Position numbers and translations under genes: made by a program. A DNA stretch of 64,000 nucleotides, from NCBI GenBank assembly GCA_037783415.1, contig JAZGTN010000098.1, forward strand, positions 310,001 through 374,000. The letters are read 5' to 3'. The DNA is from Leptasterias polaris (taxonomy: Eukaryota > Echinodermata > Asteroidea > Forcipulatida > Asteriidae). Shown one piece after another: positions 10,276-21,428 of the stretch. Position 1 is the stretch's first letter, and each line of letters opens with the position of its first letter. The notes beneath the pieces are model-generated. The model was not told the DNA's origin and ran no database searches. It saw nothing but the letters and a program-made list of their open reading frames with translations.

Positions 10276-10735
10276 GCGTTATATAACTCACACATAGATC
10301 CTTGTCATTTGATTGGTTGAACATGTGTCACGTGTCATCCTTTATTTTGCTGTTTTTTTATTGCTGCAATGTTGCACCATCGTAACCGTCGTATATGGAA
10401 ATAAATATAGGATGGGTATATTGATTTTTGAGGCTTATATTGGTTATCAGCATTAATCCCTTCAAAAAAAGGCAAGGTTGTGTTGCGGCTGACAAGGTTG
10501 GTGTCTACATAGAGTCGTCGAGATTGCATAGAAAGGGTTTATAGAGTTTTCGGGTTTTCGAGTGTGGGGGTGGACAAGTTTCAGTGTCTATTTTGTGTAT
10601 ATTATTGTTAAACAATATCAAATAACAAGGATCTGTGTGTGAGTTACACAAAACAAAAATTGAATGCATTTCGTTTGTGCATGGTCACAGAACTCGGTGA
10701 AATCTAGCTTTTCCATTTCAATCGGCTTTGCCCCA
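10276..10735. repeat. Dispersed repeat with inverted ends, copy 2
   Basis: Homologous to 54-690: ATATAACTCACACATAGATC on the left and AACAAGGATCTGTGTGTGAG on the right, followed by CTCGGTGAAATCTAGC. No protein is encoded. Confidence 0.65.
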
Positions 10736-10822
10736 AGAACTGGAATAGTCCAGATTTTACCTTGTAATTATATTTTGCGACAGTGCGTTCATAGGCATCC
10801 AATGATATTCTGCAAAAAAATA

Positions 10823-10865
10823 GTGGCCTGACGTTTTGACCCTAACAGAGTCATTCTCATAGGCT
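10823..10865 (-). ncRNA. Hammerhead-like repeat motif (degenerate copy)
   Basis: Minus-strand reading gives a possible stem I (GCCT/AGGC), a stem II hairpin (GACTCTGTTAGGGTC) and AAAACGTC, where the hammerhead core would need GAAA and GUC. The CUGANGA box is not intact. The same 43-nt block occurs at 11259-11301 and 28317-28359. Confidence 0.3.
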
Positions 10866-11258
10866 AAATGAGAACACAACACACACATAAACAGGTAACA
10901 GAAGCAGTCAAAAGGAAAGAGATTATAATTATGGTATTCTATAAAGAAAGAAACATTGTAATCATTAAATGTTGCATGTGGCAGAATGTAAAGTTAACTC
11001 CATAATATTGGCCAAAAACTGTCTGAAGATATCAGATCAAGCTGCAGAATTCATGCATCATGAGTTGTGGGCAAATATTCTATTGTTTTCTCCAAAAATG
11101 TGGGAATTGTAGAGTGAGAATGAAATTTGGGGACCTTGCTGCAACATCCTTTTATAAAAGTTGTTTAAATTCTGTATTCTCGCCTGCTGCTGTACAGTTT
11201 TCACTTTGGGAATCCATTCAAACTTTTTTACAAAATTCAAAAAGGCAAAAATTAGTTA

Positions 11259-11301
11259 GTGGCCTGACATTTCGACCCTAGCAGAGTCTTTCTCGAAGGC
11301 T
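11259..11301 (-). ncRNA. Hammerhead-like repeat motif, copy 2
   Basis: Minus strand: stem II GACTC/GGGTC with loop TGCTA, then GAAA-TGTC-AGGC. The first core box reads TTCGAGAAA instead of CUGANGA, so self-cleavage is doubtful. It is followed by a degenerate repeat. Confidence 0.32.
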
Positions 11302-12390
11302 AAAAAACAGTAAGAATGAATGCAATGTAGACAGCGCCATTCACCATGTGCATTGTGAATAATTTTTATATTAAACAAAAGAATACTTTCATGGATTCAT
11401 TCGATGAAGGAATAATAAAGGGACATTTAACCAGTTTTATGAGAATTTACCAAAAAATGAATAATCTAGTCAGCGTCCTGCAGTATTGCTGTATGCTACT
11501 GTAGATGGTGACTACTCTATATTCTGACATCCCTCTCAGTTCGGACAATCCTATGTATGTTTAAAAAAAAAAACCCTGATGATTTACATAGTAGGGTTAG
11601 GGTTAGGGTTAAGATTAGGAAAATACACTAGGGGTGTCGGAACATATGTAAGGGTGTAGATTTTAAGAAGACCTTGATGACATCTCATGTACTGGATTTT
11701 TTTTATATGCCAGTAAGTCATTATTATGACTGGCACTGAGTCTCAACTAGAGGTATGAGTCTTAATCATGACTTATACTATGTCATATGTATGAGATGTA
11801 AGTCGTAATTCTAAATAAAATTTTCTTTCTCTCACCATGTCCCCCTAGATTACCAGCTGTCCTCATAAACAATCATGCATTTGATACCACTGTATATTTG
11901 CAAAAACAAATAACATAAATAACATGACAATTTTAACAAGAAATCTTTTGTTGATCACAGTTTAATGCCTAGTATATCTTCAATGTTATATATATTAGTT
12001 TGAACTGGCAGAAATGTAAATATATAGAAAAATGCATGCTTTTGTTATATTCTCAGACAATAATAATAACAATAATAATAGAAAATTACATTTATCTTCC
12101 TTGGTTTGTTGTTGGTGAATGGTGAAATAATTAATTATTTACAACATTGCACATAATAATTGTTTGGTTGGATAATATTTTATGCTGCCACGTTAGCCAG
12201 TTTTTGCATTTCAAACTGCTCTCCTTGAAATCATTGAAATTCTTTTGTTCAGTCAACATCATTGCTTTCATGTCAAGTGCTCTATTTTTAAAAGAAAAAA
12301 AATTATCTGAATAAAACTAAAATTAAATTACCCACTAATTGAATTGTTTCCAGCCTTTTTTTGTCCATGTATTGTTTCCATGGTATGTTT
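11302..12390. other. Intergenic, no gene seen
   Basis: AT-rich sequence. It holds a short telomere-like (TTAGGG)3 run near 11592-11612, AAT microsatellite-like bases near 12059-12080, and nothing coding. Confidence 0.6.
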
Positions 12391-12794
12391 GTGACTTTAA
12401 CCTGTGTATGCTTGACCCTACACTTGTGTGAAGCCTTGTGTATGCTTGTGACTTGAACAGGCTGTGTGTGCTTGACCCTACACTAGTGTGAAGACACATG
12501 AATGCTTGTGACTTGAACAGGCTGTGTGTGCTTGACCCTACACTTGTGTGAAGCCTTGTGTATGCTTGTGACTTGAACAGGCTGTGTGTGCTTGACCCTA
12601 CACTAGTGTGAAGACACATGTATGCTTGTGACTTGACCTTGTGTATGCTTGACCCTACACTTGTGTGAAGCCACATGTATGCTTGTGACTTGAACAGGCT
12701 GTGTGTGCTTGACCCTACACTAGTGTGAAGACACATGAATGCTTGTGACTTGAACTTGTGTATACTTCACCCTACACTTATAGTGTGAAGCCTC
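12391..12794. repeat. Minisatellite, about 60-bp unit
   Basis: Seven or so copies built from TATGCTTGTGACTTGAAC, GGCTGTGTGTGCTTGACC and CTACACTAGTGTGAAG. Some units lack the middle block. The antisense frame stays open only because of the periodicity. Confidence 0.9.
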
Positions 12795-13234
12795 ATCACC
12801 CTTCATGTGTAACTTCAATTCATGAAACTTGATCACCCTCTGCTTGAGACTCCTCCATGTAGTTGATGTCAAACGTATTGCGGCTTTCCGCAACATGACC
12901 ACTGAGTTTACTCTCAAACAGAAATGCCTTCATGACATCCAGGCAAGCTCATAGAATCATCTCAGTCTGTGGTAGAGAACTATTGATGTCACTTCATCGA
13001 TCAGACCTGGGCCCAATTTCATAGCAGAAAAATTTGCTTAACAATTTGTTGCTTAGCAGAAATGAGCAGGATACCAGTTACAAATTGTACATGTTACATG
13101 GTATTTTGGCTGGTAACCTTATTCTGGTAAGTTTTGTTGTGCTAAGCTAATATTTATGTTTAAGCAGCTCTATGAAATTGGGCCCTGATGAACGGAGAAC
13201 ACCAAGTTCAACAAGAATCTGTGGTGCAAACAAG
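12795..13234 (+). repeat. Exon-like repeat unit, copy A
   Basis: Contains the shared blocks ATGTGTAACTTCAA, CTTGAGACTCCTCC, ATGACATCCAGG, AGAACTATTGATGTCACTTC and GTGGTGCAAACAAG, then a donor-like GTATGG at 13235. No long frame is open. A gggccc MITE (13009-13185) interrupts it between GACCT and TGATG, as comparison with copies C-E shows. Confidence 0.75.
13009..13185. mobile_element. MITE with GGGCCCAATTTCAT ends
   Basis: Ends GGGCCCAATTTCATA and TATGAAATTGGGCCC are perfect inverted repeats. The interior has CTGGTAACCTTATTCTGGTA. Related, more decayed copies occur at 37585-37740, 50690-50850 and 51122-51180. Insertion is proven by the uninterrupted paralogous units at 18530, 28025 and 30055. 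Confidence 0.88.
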
Positions 13235-13540
13235 GTATGGTTACAAATTGTCTTTTTAAAATCTGCATGTTTTTAAATTAAGTTAAGCCAGAAAATATGA
13301 AAAAACATTCATGTTTCAATTACGGGTTTATTTTCTTTCTTCAAAAGTAAACTAATTTCCATAATAATGTTTAATCCAGCAATACCTTTTAGAAATTTGC
13401 TGGCATCACAAGTGCAAGAAAACTGTCAATAATCAGTCTTTAAACAGCTTTTTAACATGTCTTAACAAATTTAAATATCATTCCTGAATGATATTTAAAT
13501 TTGTTTGTATGTTTTTGTTTATCATTTAAATGTAATTTTG

Positions 13541-13682
13541 GTGTCTGTACACTTCTGAATTTTTCGTTAATATCAATCAACAAAATTGCAAGGAATCTAA
13601 AGTATGAACATAGAACAAACTTGAAATAAAAAAATAACCAGTGTTTGTCACTGCATCACTATTTTAAAACCTTCTTGAAGTC
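13541..13682 (+). repeat. Repeat-unit spacer (copy A), intron-like part
   Basis: Homologous to 18058-18210 and 27525-27690 (blocks ACACTTCTGAATTTTTCG, ATATCAATCAACAAAATTGC and GAACATAGAACAAACTTGAA). It precedes the next exon-like block in each unit. Confidence 0.75.
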
Positions 13683-14541
13683 CAGGGGCGGATCCAGGAT
13701 TTTTTAAACCGAGGGGCACAACGGCGCAACCAGGATTTTGTATTAGAGGGTAAACAAAAAATGGGTGGGGTCCAGGGGCCGGCCGTACGGTCCCTGGTGC
13801 ATGGTGGGGTCCAGGGGCGAAGCCCCGGTGGGGGTTCAGGGGGCGAAGGCCCCTGAAGCTCTGAGCCTTTGGCGTTCTGTGGGGTGAAAATCAAGCCTCC
13901 ATGTGCCTAAAACAGAGAAATAGACACACTCTTTTTGGAATCGGATCCATATAAATCTTCGTTTACTGGAAACATTTCTGTAACATTGATGGTGGGGTCC
14001 AGGGGTGAGGCCCCGGTGGTGGTCCAGTGGGCGAAGCCCCCGGAAGCTCTGAGCTTTTGGCATTTTGACCGGGTGAAAAATCAAGCCTCTGTGTGCTTGA
14101 AACCGAGAAATAGACACACTTTTTAAGCTCTTCTGATCCATACCAATCTTCTAATTTTACTCAAAGAAAATGTTAATCCCACAAATCTCGCGTTTGGATG
14201 TGGTCGCTGCAATATCTGGTTTCATGCATATTCATTCAAAAAGTATAGTTCAAGCTTAGTGTAGGCCTAGTCTTTACACTTGAATGCCAGAACGACATGA
14301 AGTATATTAATTAATATCCAGGACAAATTGGCACGTCAGGTTTCAAACGCTTATGTTATCGTGCAAATCTAAGCAATTACAAGTGACATATCATGAAAGA
14401 TTCATTGGCAGAAAGAAACAAATTTGATAGGCATAGGATGAAAAAGAAATCCATCCTGCGCTTTTTTTGTTTTCAAATTTACCCGGGGGGCACGTGCCCC
14501 TGCCCCCCCCCCCCCCCCCCCCCCCCCTGGATCCGCGCCTG
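13683..14541. mobile_element. hAT-like non-autonomous transposon
   Basis: 859 bp, with ends CAGGGGCGGATCCAGG and CCTGGATCCGCGCCTG. It is flanked by a short direct repeat within GAAGTCC and lies in the spacer that is uninterrupted in copies C and D. It holds two divergent internal copies of a GGGGTCCAGGGGCGAAGCC block and a C homopolymer (about 14504-14527). No transposase. The CAGG...CCTG ends suggest hAT. Confidence 0.85.
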
Positions 14542-14666
14542 AAGTCCGTTTGCAAAGTGGGTGATAATTTTGTGGCCTAGCAGACACCAAATTATTGCAA
14601 TAAAGACACCTCCTGTAAGCATACAATTTTTTATTCTGGTATCCTGCCTTTCCTTTCTAACAGTGA

Positions 14667-14833
14667 TGTAAGATTTGCCTCCTATTTATCTTATGCACAT
14701 TGCCACTTCATTGTCTAAATAGCGCCCTCAAGGGTTGAGACATGTATAATCCCTTACCTTCCTTCCAATATGGCGAGTTCTATACAGGTGAGCTTTTTAG
14801 AAATGGACATTAATAAACCCATGTGATGTCCCA
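14667..14833 (+). repeat. 5' LTR of the gypsy remnant
   Basis: Begins TG and ends in CA near TGATGTCCCA. It contains AATAAA at 14811 and a CCAATATGGCGAG promoter-like motif. The boundaries are inferred from LTR conventions, since no second LTR is present for comparison. Confidence 0.55.
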
Positions 14834-16160
14834 GAAACTGGCGACGAGGATGGGATAAAAACTTTATCTAACTGATATATGTCTCCCAAGCCCCTGGTAA
14901 TTACGGAGTGGTTTCGATTTCATAAAAGAGATCAGAAAGAGGGGGAACGTGTCAGCGTCTAGTCTATCATTAGCTGAATTACGCAGGATAGCTGAGCACT
15001 GTTACTGTAACTTCGGGGAGTGTAGCTATCAGTATCACGTAGAGCCTCATTGAGAGCCTCATTGAGAGCCTCATTGAGCTACTCCACCGTTTTTGGATGT
15101 TACCGGCTCGCAATCCGCAGACAAATCTATCTATCCAAAACGGCTATTGGCTGAAGATAAGCTCACATTGAAAAAAGCTACAGAATTAGCAATCGCAATG
15201 GAAACCGCAGCCAAAGATGCAGCTACAACAACAATGCAGTACATGTATGCCATAACTACAAAGAAGTCTTCCTACTCTTCTGCATTTTCTTCATCTTGCT
15301 ACCTACTGATGTGGAAAAAAAGGACACACTCCTGACAACTGCCGTTTTAAAGATGCAACATGTAACTCCTGTGGAAAACATGGTCACATACATGTAGCAC
15401 CAGTCTGCCGATCCAAACCACCTTGCACTCCAGATCCATCCAACAACCCCAACCTCATCAGAAGCGTAAGGGGAACGTTAAGGTCATGGATGGAGGAAGT
15501 CCAAAATATAGATGATGATGATGATGTATTGATAGCCAGAGTTAGCATACACACTGTTGGCCGCACTGCTTGTGACACAAGTACTGCTGTATTTGTGACT
15601 ATACATCTCAATAACACTCCAGTCAAAATGGAAGTTGACACTGGTTCTGCAATCACAATACTTTCCATTGAAGACTACAATAAATACTTACCTCATGAGA
15701 AGCTGCTAAAGACAAAGGTGAAATTACAAACCTACACTGGAGAGAAAGTCACTCCTGCAGGAATAGTTGAAGTCAATGTCTCGTACAACATGCAGCACTA
15801 TTTTGGTAAGCTGTACATCATTGCAGGTGGTGGACCTCCATTACTTGGCCGTGATTGGCTAGCACACATCAAGCTGGATTGGCCCAACTTGCTAGCAATT
15901 TCTACGGTACAACCTACAACGACCACTGAAGAAAAACTAAAATCACTCATGAATGAATATCCTGAGCTCTTCAGTGAAAGAATTGGTGAGCTGAAAGAGA
16001 TAAGAGGAAAACTTAAACTAAAGGAAAATGCACAACCTGTCTTCATGAAAGCGAGGCAGGTGCCATACGCCCTTCGCCCGAAAGTTGAAGCTGAACTAGC
16101 GAAACTTCAGCAGCAGAACATAATAGAACCTGTAGAGAATAGTGAGTGGGCAACCCCGAT
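14667..16160 (+). mobile_element. Truncated Ty3/gypsy (Mag/SURL-type) retrotransposon
   Basis: A short LTR (about 14667-14833, starting TGTAAGATTTGCC) is followed by TGGCGACGAGGATGGGAT, the primer-binding-type sequence of Mag/SURL elements. Gag remnants (EWFRFHKRDQKEGE and IQKRLLAEDKLTL-like, broken by shifts), a CCHC-like knuckle near 15334-15400, protease and the very start of RT follow. The element stops abruptly at about 16160, with no 3' LTR. It is inserted in the repeat unit just after the acceptor-like CTTTCTAACAG. Confidence 0.85.
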
Positions 16161-16326
16161 TGATGACAGCACAAGACTTCAAGATGTTTACCCTAATTCA
16201 TGTGTAGCTCCTCAGCTTGAGACACCTCCATGTAGTCGATGTCGGCCTTGCTGCAGCTTCCACCACATGACCATTGTGTATACTTTCAATCAGAAACACC
16301 TTGATGACATCCAAGCAGACCCATAG
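15490..16326 (+). pseudogene. Gypsy protease/RT-start frame fused to repeat-unit sequence
   Basis: A 278-residue open frame. It has a retropepsin active site VDTGSAITILS (about residues 48-58), then LLGRDWLAHIKLDW (closing part of protease), then the linker PELFSERIGELKEIRGKLKL typical of gypsy Pol before RT. After SEWATPI the frame passes into the exon-like repeat (DDSTRLQDVYPNSCV...) and stops at 16324-16326. RT, RNase H and integrase are missing, so it is a dead fragment, although the chimeric frame is intact. Confidence 0.82.
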
Positions 16327-16424
16327 AACCATCTCTTTCTTTGGTTGAGAACCATTGATGTCACTACAGACCTAAGAGCAGGAACAAAACACCAGGAACA
16401 AAAAGAACCTATAGTGCAAACAAG
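16161..16424 (+). repeat. Exon-like repeat unit, copy B
   Basis: Shares GATGACAGCACAAGACTTCA, CTTGAGACACCTCCATGTAG and TTGATGACATCC with copy C, and ends CAAACAAG before donor-like GTATGA at 16425. Its 5' end is replaced by the gypsy remnant. The frame matches copy C up to CTTGATGACATCCAA. Confidence 0.78.
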
Positions 16425-16465
16425 GTATGATTACAGACACAAAAAACGCCTTTTAAAAATCTGCA

Positions 16466-16772
16466 GTCTCCTGACGCTGACTAGAGCAAGCTAGTCGAAA
16501 CATTGAGACCTTTTAAGAACTCACTCCTTGGCAGTGTAGTTAATAATGAGAAGTCCCCTCGATCCACATAGCAAAAGTAGTAGTCCCGGCCGTTTTCCTA
16601 CCTCCCTCCCAGGTAGTAGTTAATAAGCAGGACAGTTCTTTCCAGAACTGAGAAGTCTCCCCAATTCCGAATAGTCTACTCTGCGACAGTAGAATAATAA
16701 GCAAGACAGTTCTCAAGGACAAAATCTACCTAGCAAGTAGATACACATGGTGTTACCGCAAACCAAATATAC
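16466..16772. mobile_element. Penelope-like terminal fragment with hammerhead-like motif
   Basis: 307 bp flanked by an 11-bp direct repeat AAAAATCTGCA (16455-16465 and 16773-16783), so a clean insertion into copy B's spacer. It begins with a hammerhead-like fold and ends ATGGTGTTACCGCAAACC, which resembles Penelope-like element sequence. No coding part remains. Class assignment is an inference. Confidence 0.6.
16467..16515 (+). ncRNA. Candidate minimal hammerhead ribozyme motif
   Basis: GTCTC, then CTGACGC, then a 6-bp stem GACTAG/CTAGTC with loop AGCAAG, then GAAAC, ATT and GAGAC. Stem I would be GTCTC/GAGAC, and stem III collapses to about one pair, as reported for Penelope-like elements. 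The core box has C where CUGANGA needs the final A, and one extra T precedes stem II, so activity may be lost. Confidence 0.42.
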
Positions 16773-16989
16773 AAAAATCTGCATGTTTTATAAGTTAAGC
16801 CAAGAAATGGGAAAATCTTTTATTTTTCTAAAGCAAACTAATTTACATAAATACTCTTTTTTAATCCAGCAATACTTTTAAAAGTTGTTTGTCATCACAA
16901 GTCCAAGAAAATTTTCAATAATCAGTCTTTAAACAACTACTTGAGCAAAAAATGTTTTAACAGGAGTGATATTTAAATTTGCTTACAAG

Positions 16990-18039
16990 CAGGGTTGTAG
17001 CTAGAACTTTTTGAGTGCCGGCTAATTTACAATCAAAATAGAGCGAAGCTTTTAATTTTACTGCTTTAAAAATGGATTTGTATGGGTTTTCCGAGACATG
17101 ATTTTTGTAATGCATTTTAAGGTATGTAAATCTGTTATTTAAAACTTCATTACAGTTTCAATAGGCTTCAACATTTTTAGGGCAAGGCCACTTTGGTCTT
17201 GGAACAAACAAAATTTTGGAGGGCTCCAAAGCCAGTAGATAGAGCACAAAGGCCAAACATGTTATTTTAACAAAGGCCTGAAGGCTATAAATAAACTATT
17301 AGTTGTACTCTGAAAAAAGCAATTTACAAAAAAATACTATTTTGAAAATTGGCCAGAGGTTTCCCCATGGGTGGTAAACCCGATGGAACAATTTGCATGA
17401 ATAAAATGTTAATAAATCATATCTTATTCAAAAACAAACATTAAATCTAAAAGCCAGCAGATGTCAACACACTTTCCAGGTTTAAAAGAACACAAACCCA
17501 CTCAGAGGAGTCACAAAACCAGGTCACAACACCACACAGACACCGCGCACCTTTGGAGTAAAGCAAGAGTATTACAAAGTAAAACAATTGTATAACAACT
17601 GTAGAGGATTAGCTACAAAGACACCGCGCACGCGGCTTGTCTTTTGAGTGAAGCAAGAGTATTGCAAACTAAAACAATTGTGTAACAAACTGCAGAGGAT
17701 TATAGATAAGAGTAATTGGGTCTCAATTGGAGGGTCAATAATTCTCCCTGACATGTCTGGATAGTGTCTGGGGCTAACATTAAAGAAAAGGACATCCAAC
17801 TGTCGGCTTCCTTTGGGTTGAAAATGTGTTTTATTTAATCATTGACAACTGGGGAAAAACAAGTTTACCGTTCAAACTGAACAAGCGATCTCGACTGTGT
17901 AAAAGAGGTAGTTCATTTTATTGTAACTTTGTTGCATTTTGTGCCGGTCGGTAGGAGGTTCATCTAGTCTGTGTGGCGGTCGGCAATAGCAAATGCCGGT
18001 TACACCCGACCGGCGCCGACCGGCGTGGCTACAACGCTG
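16990..18039. mobile_element. hAT non-autonomous transposon with exact 8-bp duplication
   Basis: 1050 bp. Ends CAGGGTTGTAGC and GCTACAACGCTG, with CTTACAAG at both 16982-16989 and 18040-18047. The ends contain GCCGG repeats (subterminal). The interior is AT-rich with a direct duplication around 17540-17640 (CACCGCGCAC and GTAAAGCAAGAGTATT). No transposase. The paralogous unit D (28215-28235) shows the empty site. Confidence 0.93.
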
Positions 18040-18057
18040 CTTACAAGTAATGTTTTT

Positions 18058-18584
18058 GTTTATTATTTAATTGTAATTTTGATGTTCTTTACACTTCTGA
18101 ATTTTTCGTAAATATCAATCAACAAAATTGCAAGGAATTTAAGTATGAACATAGAACAAACTTGAAATAAACAAATAACCAGTGTTTGTTGCACCACTAG
18201 TTTAAAACCTTCAAGTCTATTTGCAAAGTGGGTGATAATTTTGTGGCCTAACAGACACCACCAAATTATTGCAACAAAGACACACCTCCTGTAAGCATAC
18301 AATATTTTATTCTGGTCCTGCCTTTCCTTATCTAACAGATGAAACTATCAGTGATGACAGCACAAGACTTCAAGATGTTTACCCTTCGTGTGTAGCTTCT
18401 CAGCTTGAGACACCTCCATGTAGTCGATGTCAGCCTTGCTGCATCTTCCACCACATGACCATTGTGTATACTTTCAATCAGAAACACCTTGATGACATCC
18501 AAGTAGAGAACCATTGATGTCACTTCAGACCTGATGTACAGAGAATACCAGGAACAACAAGAACCTATGGTGCAAACAAGGTAT
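18058..18584 (+). repeat. Exon-like repeat unit, copy C (most complete)
   Basis: The spacer (18058-18345) leads to an acceptor-like TTCCTTATCTAACAG at 18339, then the exon-like core. The core is open for 57 codons (from ETISDDSTRLQDVYPSC to QVENH, TGA at 18515-18517) and carries CxxC-type cysteines (CSRCQPCC). It ends GGTGCAAACAAG with donor-like GTATGG at about 18581. Copy B shares the frame, while copies A, D and E do not keep it. I do not recognise the peptide. Confidence 0.75.
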
Positions 18585-18749
18585 GGTTACAGACACAACA
18601 AATGCCTTTTAAAAATCTACATGTTTTTTATTTAAGTTAAGCCAAGAAATGGGAAAATCAATCAAGTTTCAATTAAGGGCGTTAATTTTATTTTTCTAAA
18701 GTAAACTATTACATAAATACTCGTTCTTAATCCAGCAATGCCTTTAGTT

Positions 18750-19996
18750 AATACTATAAAAACAAAATGAATCTGATCCCATGGCTATCTCCACAAGGGT
18801 CAGTCGTCCGCCCTGAGATGTTCATTGCTTACTCTGCTCCGATAGAGGACATTATCAACAGACATAAACTTGGCAGTATGTCATATGCTGATGATACCCA
18901 ATTGAATTGTACGTGCTCATCAAACCTTCTGATCGTGCTGGTATGTTGTCCAAACTGGAGGGCTGTATCAGTGACATTAGATTATGGCTGACTGAGAACA
19001 AGCTCATGCAAAATGATGCCAAAACAGAGCTACTCCATGTGAAGTCTCGTTTTGCTAAGAATGTTCCTGGTATTTTGTGCACTCGTAATCGGCAATGCAA
19101 CTATTTCTCCCTCTACAGTAGTTCGGGACCTGGGTGTGTTGTTTGACAACAACTTGAAGATGGCTAGCCATGTGAATAACATTTGTAGACGCGCTTCATA
19201 CGCAATTCACCGAATCGGCAAACTCTGTCGCTACCTAGATTCAGTGAATGCAGAGAAATTGGTCCACGCGTTCATCAGCTCTAGGTTGGACAATTGCAAC
19301 AGCATCCTTGCCAGTCTCCCTAATAAGGAAATCTCCAAGCTCCAACTTGTGCAAAATGCAGCTGCCCGTGTAGTTTTTCTCACCAGGAAATCTGAACACA
19401 TCTCTCTGATTATGTGCCAACTCCATTGGCTTCCAGTCAGTGAAAGAATAATTTACAAAGTCTTGCTGCTGACATTTAAGATCCTTATCGGTGAGGCTCC
19501 TTCATATCTGTCTCTGTACAATCCGCCACAGGCTTTAAGATCCACCACTCGGAAATTACTTTGTGCGATGCCCAGCAAGACTTCAACCTACGGAAGGAGT
19601 TTTTCTGTCATTGCACCTAAGTTATGGAACTCACTACCGTTTGACATCAGGAACTCTTTTACGATTGCTCGATTCCAGTCTCGCCTCAAGACTCACCTTT
19701 TTAAATCAGCTTATTGTATTTAACTATGTGCTGACATTTTATTGCTATTTTGCTTTTTGTACAATTCCAGTGATTTTTACTTTGTGGTTTTTAAAAATGT
19801 TTTTATCTGTTTACTCTTATTGGGTTTTACTACCCAATGTTTTTCCCTGCCTTTGGCTAGTTTATTGGTATTGTTTAAAACTATTGTCTCTTTTAATCTT
19901 GTTTCTGTTTATTCCATTAATTTGTACAGCGCTTAGAGACCTTTGGTTTTATGCGCTTAATAAATGCTTGTTATTATTATTATTATTATTAATTAT
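18750..19996 (+). pseudogene. 5'-truncated non-LTR retrotransposon (CR1/L2-like), RT 3' part
   Basis: RT motif PQGSVVRPEMF (normally PQGSVLGP), the catalytic YADDTQL box, a frame break near 18990, then one open frame to 19723 covering the RT thumb and tail (RDLGVLFDNNLKM, QLHWLPVSERI and LWNSLPFDIR). A stop follows, then a UTR with CAGCGCTTAGAGACC and an (ATT)n tail at 19973-19990. Endonuclease and N-terminal RT are missing. It is inserted in the spacer of unit C. Confidence 0.9.
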
Positions 19997-20029
19997 ATTT
20001 AAGTCTATTACATAAAATACTTCACCTTT

Positions 20030-20092
20030 GATACATACAAATGCATTTACAATGCGCATGCGCAAGCAACTCTGCTGAACAAAAACAAAGCA
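20030..20092 (+). repeat. DIRS left inverted terminal repeat
   Basis: Pairs with 27401-27458. The central motif AATGCGCATGCGCAAGC is self-complementary around GCGCATGCGC. It has an extra CTCTG relative to the right end. Confidence 0.88.
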
Positions 20093-20264
20093 CCTCCCCT
20101 CACACTGCATGCCCCGAGTGTCAAACGAAATACGACCTTTTTACAGCGCGCCATAGTATCAAATCGTCTTTTTCTCGACTCTCAGAACACTAGGTGGTCG
20201 GATTAGTTGGTTAGTACACTAAAGTGCAAGCAGTTAGGTCCAGATTCGGGACACATCTGCAACC

Positions 20265-20567
20265 ATGTCAGAATCATCCAAAGCAAAGACAAAATCTTAC
20301 AGGAAAGTGAAATGTAGATCCTGCGGTGGTCTTCCGTCAACCTTAGAATTCAACGCTCATTCTACGTGCCAGAGATATCGTGCGTTTTCACAGGGAAACA
20401 CCTGCGGGGTTTGCTCAACCTGGTCTGCCGAGGAGTGGAAAGTTTTTACGGCATGGCTGGATGGTCTGGCACGCAGGACACCTACTTCAGGATTCATCCA
20501 AGAATGTTCAAGATACAACCTCTACTTGAAACCAAACAATGTTTTCATCGGGCCAGCCAATGGTTAA
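20265..20567 (+). pseudogene. DIRS Gag-like N-terminal frame
   Basis: 100 residues with a zinc-finger-like series CRSCG, H-x-x-C, CGVCSTWS then EEWKVF. This resembles the Cys/His-rich start of DIRS/Ngaro Gag proteins. It is terminated early, then followed by an imperfect tandem duplication of about 159 bp (20572-20890). Confidence 0.6.
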
Positions 20568-20571
20568 CTGT

Positions 20572-20890
20572 GGTGCCTCGAAAAATGTGCTACCCCCTAG
20601 CCACGAATATGATCGTCTGATTCCCGCCTCGTCGGAACAACCAAGCCTTCACCGGTATACCAAAGATTTCCGGGCTTACCCCCAACGTTCTGCCGGCTTC
20701 CAGGCCTCTGCATGGTAATTTTTCCCCGACGGTGCTTCGAAAAATGTGCTTACCCCTAGCCACGAATATGATCTTCTAGCTCCCACCTTGTCGGAACAAC
20801 CAAGCCTTCACCGGTATCCGGAAGAGTTCTTGGGTTACCCCCATTGTCTTGCTGGCGTCCAGGCCTCTCCATGGTCATTTTTCCCTGATG
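20572..20890 (+). repeat. Tandem duplication, about 159 bp, in DIRS Gag region
   Basis: Two copies share GAAAAATGTGCT, TAGCCACGAATATGATC, GTCGGAACAACCAAGCC and CAGGCCTCT, with scattered differences. Confidence 0.85.
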
Positions 20891-21428
20891 ATCCTCACAA
20901 ATATGAGTCTGCTCACCCTTCCATGGGTCCTTACACCAGCTTTTTGCCTACAAGCGGACATTTCACCAGTTATTATCCTCGGGAACGGCCACCAGATATC
21001 GGAAGTTTTCCTCTGGTGTTCGCCCGCTACAGCACATGCAGATTTTCCTCGGCGACATTACCAAGGTGACAACGTGGACCACTCTGAGTTCCACCGCTCT
21101 AGGCTTTCTCGTTTCTGCTCGCCGATCAGACCATGGGTTGATCAGACCTTGGGTTGCCTGCCAACGATCCCCGATCTCCTGGTATTACTACCGGGTCGTT
21201 ACTCCTCTCCAAGGAGCTTCGTTGAGTCAGATATTGATTTGGTGGAGCCTGGGAGCACTTTTATGGTCCACAGAGGGAAGATAGTCATACATGAATTAGG
21301 TAGAACTTTACAGTTTCCTCCTCCTTCACCAAAAGAGGCCTTCTGCATGTCATTTTGAAGGGATTCCACCAAGCCTACCCCTCCACCAAAGTTTACCATT
21401 TCCATAGACAGCTTCTGCTCCGAGAATA

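Noticed and set aside
11592..11612. Telomere
   Set aside because: Only about three TTAGGG units, internal, flanked by unique sequence. An interstitial chance or relic repeat.
12335..12736. 133-residue antisense frame with repeats (CLHTSVGSSTHSLFKSQAY)
   Set aside because: Follows a 60-bp minisatellite, with no independent coding evidence.
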